A stretch of DNA of 5,639 nucleotides, taken from JBDKGD01 sp964645125. Lineage in GTDB: Bacteria; Patescibacteriota; Minisyncoccia; UBA6257; 2-01-FULL-56-20. The DNA is taken from NCBI GenBank assembly GCA_964645125.1, contig CAZXZC010000038.1, positions 1 to 5,639 of the forward strand, written 5' to 3'. Both the position numbers and the translations under genes were made by a program. The notes under the pieces were generated by a model, which was not told the DNA's origin, did no database searches, and saw nothing but the letters and a program-made list of their open reading frames with translations. Positions within the stretch are counted from its first letter, which is position 1; every line of letters starts with the position of its first letter. Below are positions 3,527 to 5,639 of the stretch, in pieces.

Positions 3527-5629
3527 ATGCGTAGCTACCCCTTAGAAAAAATCAGAAACATCGGTATTATCGCCCACATTGACGCGGGCAAAACCACGTG
3601 CAGTGAGCGCGTGCTTTTTTATACTGGCGTAGCGCATAAAATTGGTGAAGTGCACGAAGGTGATACTGTAATGGACTGGATGGAACAAGAGCGTGAGCGT
3701 GGCATTACCATAACATCCGCCGCAACCACTGCGTTCTGGACCCCAACGTACGCTAAGGGTGACAAAAAACTCGAGCATCGCATCAACCTCATCGACACCC
3801 CAGGCCACATTGATTTTACCGTTGAAGTAAAACGCTCGCTGCGTGTACTCGATGGCGCTGTTGTGGTGTTTGACGGTGTAGCAGGTGTGGAGCCACAGTC
3901 AGAAACCAACTGGCACTACGCCGACGAATACAAAGTACCTCGCGTATGTTTTATTAATAAGCTCGACCGCCTTGGGGCAAGTTTCAAGCGAAGTTTTGAC
4001 TCCATTGTTGACCGCCTTACGAAAAATGCCATTCCTGTGCAGCTTCCCATTGGCGCTGAGGGTAATTTTTCAGGTGTCATTGACCTGATTGTTATGAAGG
4101 CCTATGAGTTCCAAGGCGAACATGGCGAAAAAATTATAGAAATTCCCATTCCCGCTGATATGGCAGATGAGGTGAAAGCCGCTCGCGAAGCACTCATTGA
4201 AAAAATCGTAGAAACCAACGATGCCGCTATGGAGCGCTACTTAGCTGGCAACGAACCAACGCAAGACGAAATGAAAAAGATTTTGCGCGCGGGCGTTATT
4301 GCCAACACCATCGTTCCCGTGTTGTGTGGTTCAGCATTAAAAAACAAAGGTGTGCAATTCATGCTCGATGCCGTTATTGACTATCTTCCATCGCCGCTTG
4401 ATATGCCCCCGTTGAAAGTAACCAATGTAGATACCGGTGAAATCATTCCAACCGAAGTATCTGATTCTCACTCATTTGTAGGGTTAGCATTTAAAATCGC
4501 TGCCGATCCATACGTGGGTTCTCTGACGTACTTCCGCAACTACACCGGAGTTCTCAAGAAAGGCTCGTACATTTTTAACAGCGCAAAAAACCAGCAGGAA
4601 CGCGTAAGCCGTATCGTGCGTATGCACGCCAACCAACGCGAAGAAGTAGACGAAATCTACGCTGGTGAAATCGCCGCTCTGGTAGGTATGAAAAACACCA
4701 CCACTGGTGACACATTGTGTGACCCCGAGCATCCGGTGATGTTGGAGAAGATCACATTCCCAGAGCCAGTTATTGGTATTCGTATCGAGCCAAAAACCAA
4801 AGCCGACCAGGAGAAAATGGGCACTGCCTTGCGCCGCTTGGCCGAAGAAGATCCAACCTTCCGCGTAGCAGGAGACGCCGAAACGGGCGAAACCATTATC
4901 TCTGGCATGGGTGAGTTGCACTTGGAAATTATCGTGGATCGCATGAAGCGCGAATTTAACGTAGAAGCCAATGTGGGTCGACCACAGGTTGCCTACCGTG
5001 AAACCATCACCGGTGAAGCCGAAGCCGAAGGCAAGTTCATTCGCCAGTCTGGTGGTCGTGGTCAGTACGGTCATGCCAAAATCCGCATCAAGCCAAAAGA
5101 GCGGGGAACTGGGTTTGAATTTATCAATGCTATCAAGGGTGGTGCCATTCCAAACGAATTTATTCCAGCCGTTGAAAAGGGTATTAAAGAAGCCCTCGAC
5201 CGCGGTATCCTTGCCCACTACCGCGTGGTAGATGTTGAAGTCACCTTGTGGGATGGTTCATACCACGATGTCGACTCTTCAGAAGCAGCTTTCAAAATCG
5301 CCGGCTCTATGGCGTTCCAGGAAGCAGCGAAAAACGCCAAGCCAGTTATCCTTGAGCCGATCATGAAAGTGCAGATTTTAGTACCGCTTGATTTCTTGGG
5401 TGAAGTCACCGGCGACGTGAACTCCAAGCGTGGCAAAATTGAGTCCATTGAAGACCGCGCCAACATTAAAGTAGTAAACTGCACGGTGCCGCTTTCCGAA
5501 ATGTTCGGCTATGCCACACAGATTCGTTCCATCAGCCAAGGCCGCGGCAGCTTCTCTATGGAATTTGACCATTACGAACCAGCCCCGAAAAACGTTGAGC
5601 AGCAGATTGTAGAAGGGAAGAAGAAATAA
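3527..5629 (+). CDS. fusA: Translation elongation factor G
   Basis: EF-G is the ribosome-dependent GTPase that moves tRNAs and mRNA after peptide transfer and, with RRF, recycles ribosomes. The 700-residue protein is full length. GTPase motifs are complete: G1 AHIDAGKT (16-23), switch I RGITI (58-62), G3 DTPGH (90-94, with the catalytic-type histidine at 94), G4 NKLD (144-147) and G5 GSALK (268-272). Domain II starts near residue 315. Domain III holds ISGMGELHLEI (458-468). Domain IV includes the conserved GGRGQYGHAKI stretch (509-519), and domain V contains EPIMKV and GEVTGDVNSKRG (625-636). All key residues seem present, so this is a canonical EF-G rather than a fusB-type or duplicate. The ATG follows a T-rich stretch with no Shine-Dalgarno motif. 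The gene ends ten bases before the window edge; tuf often follows in str operons but cannot be seen. Confidence 0.99.
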   Translation: MRSYPLEKIRNIGIIAHIDAGKTTCSERVLFYTGVAHKIGEVHEGDTVMDWMEQERERGITITSAATTAFWTPTYAKGDKKLEHRINLIDTPGHIDFTVEVKRSLRVLDGAVVVFDGVAGVEPQSETNWHYADEYKVPRVCFINKLDRLGASFKRSFDSIVDRLTKNAIPVQLPIGAEGNFSGVIDLIVMKAYEFQGEHGEKIIEIPIPADMADEVKAAREALIEKIVETNDAAMERYLAGNEPTQDEMKKILRAGVIANTIVPVLCGSALKNKGVQFMLDAVIDYLPSPLDMPPLKVTNVDTGEIIPTEVSDSHSFVGLAFKIAADPYVGSLTYFRNYTGVLKKGSYIFNSAKNQQERVSRIVRMHANQREEVDEIYAGEIAALVGMKNTTTGDTLCDPEHPVMLEKITFPEPVIGIRIEPKTKADQEKMGTALRRLAEEDPTFRVAGDAETGETIISGMGELHLEIIVDRMKREFNVEANVGRPQVAYRETITGEAEAEGKFIRQSGGRGQYGHAKIRIKPKERGTGFEFINAIKGGAIPNEFIPAVEKGIKEALDRGILAHYRVVDVEVTLWDGSYHDVDSSEAAFKIAGSMAFQEAAKNAKPVILEPIMKVQILVPLDFLGEVTGDVNSKRGKIESIEDRANIKVVNCTVPLSEMFGYATQIRSISQGRGSFSMEFDHYEPAPKNVEQQIVEGKKK

Positions 5630-5639
5630 GAGGCAAGCC

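Noticed and set aside
4484..5218. Minus-strand 244-codon ORF opposite fusA.
   Set aside because: It is a shadow of the fusA coding strand; the plus-strand product is a complete EF-G with all motifs.

Overview
The window looks like a chromosomal segment of a small-genome bacterium, most likely a Candidate Phyla Radiation (Patescibacteria) member. The reasons are a ribosomal protein S12 with an internal insertion of about 13 residues before its KRGVC motif, starts with little or no Shine-Dalgarno sequence, short intergenic regions carrying palindromes, a tRNA gene without an encoded CCA end, and a secreted-looking protein built from tandem beta-rich modules. The lineage is an inference from these traits. 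No 16S rRNA is present to confirm it.

Layout. Positions 1-957 (+) hold the 3' part of an unrecognised, probably extracellular, two-module protein. Its frame is open at the left edge. A hairpin straddles its stop codon and a strong intrinsic terminator follows (989-1042). Positions 1043-1121 are AT-rich with no recognised feature. Positions 1122-1553 hold a tRNA-Arg(UCG) gene on the minus strand (1482-1553). Downstream of it, in its own transcription direction, lie two diverged tandem units of 174 and 183 bp. Each repeats the 3' end of the tRNA and each is packed with stem-loops. This is the most unusual part of the window. Positions 1651-2265 (+) encode a short site-2-protease-like M50 membrane metalloprotease. 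Positions 2266-2497 are an intergenic region with a REP-like palindrome, a shuffled set of inverted words, a short direct repeat, and a near-consensus promoter.

Positions 2498-5629 (+) are the classic str cluster in the usual order: rpsL (S12), rpsG (S7), fusA (EF-G). The three products act together in translation. S12 monitors decoding at the A site, S7 organises the 30S head near the E site, and EF-G drives GTP-dependent translocation. rpsL and rpsG are 9 bp apart and probably cotranscribed. fusA is preceded by a terminator-like hairpin and its own promoter-like sequence, so it may be partly uncoupled. The window ends 10 bp after fusA, so whether tuf follows cannot be seen.

The protein-coding genes are ordinary apart from the S12 insertion. 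The tRNA-derived tandem array with compensatory base changes is the main candidate for something undescribed.
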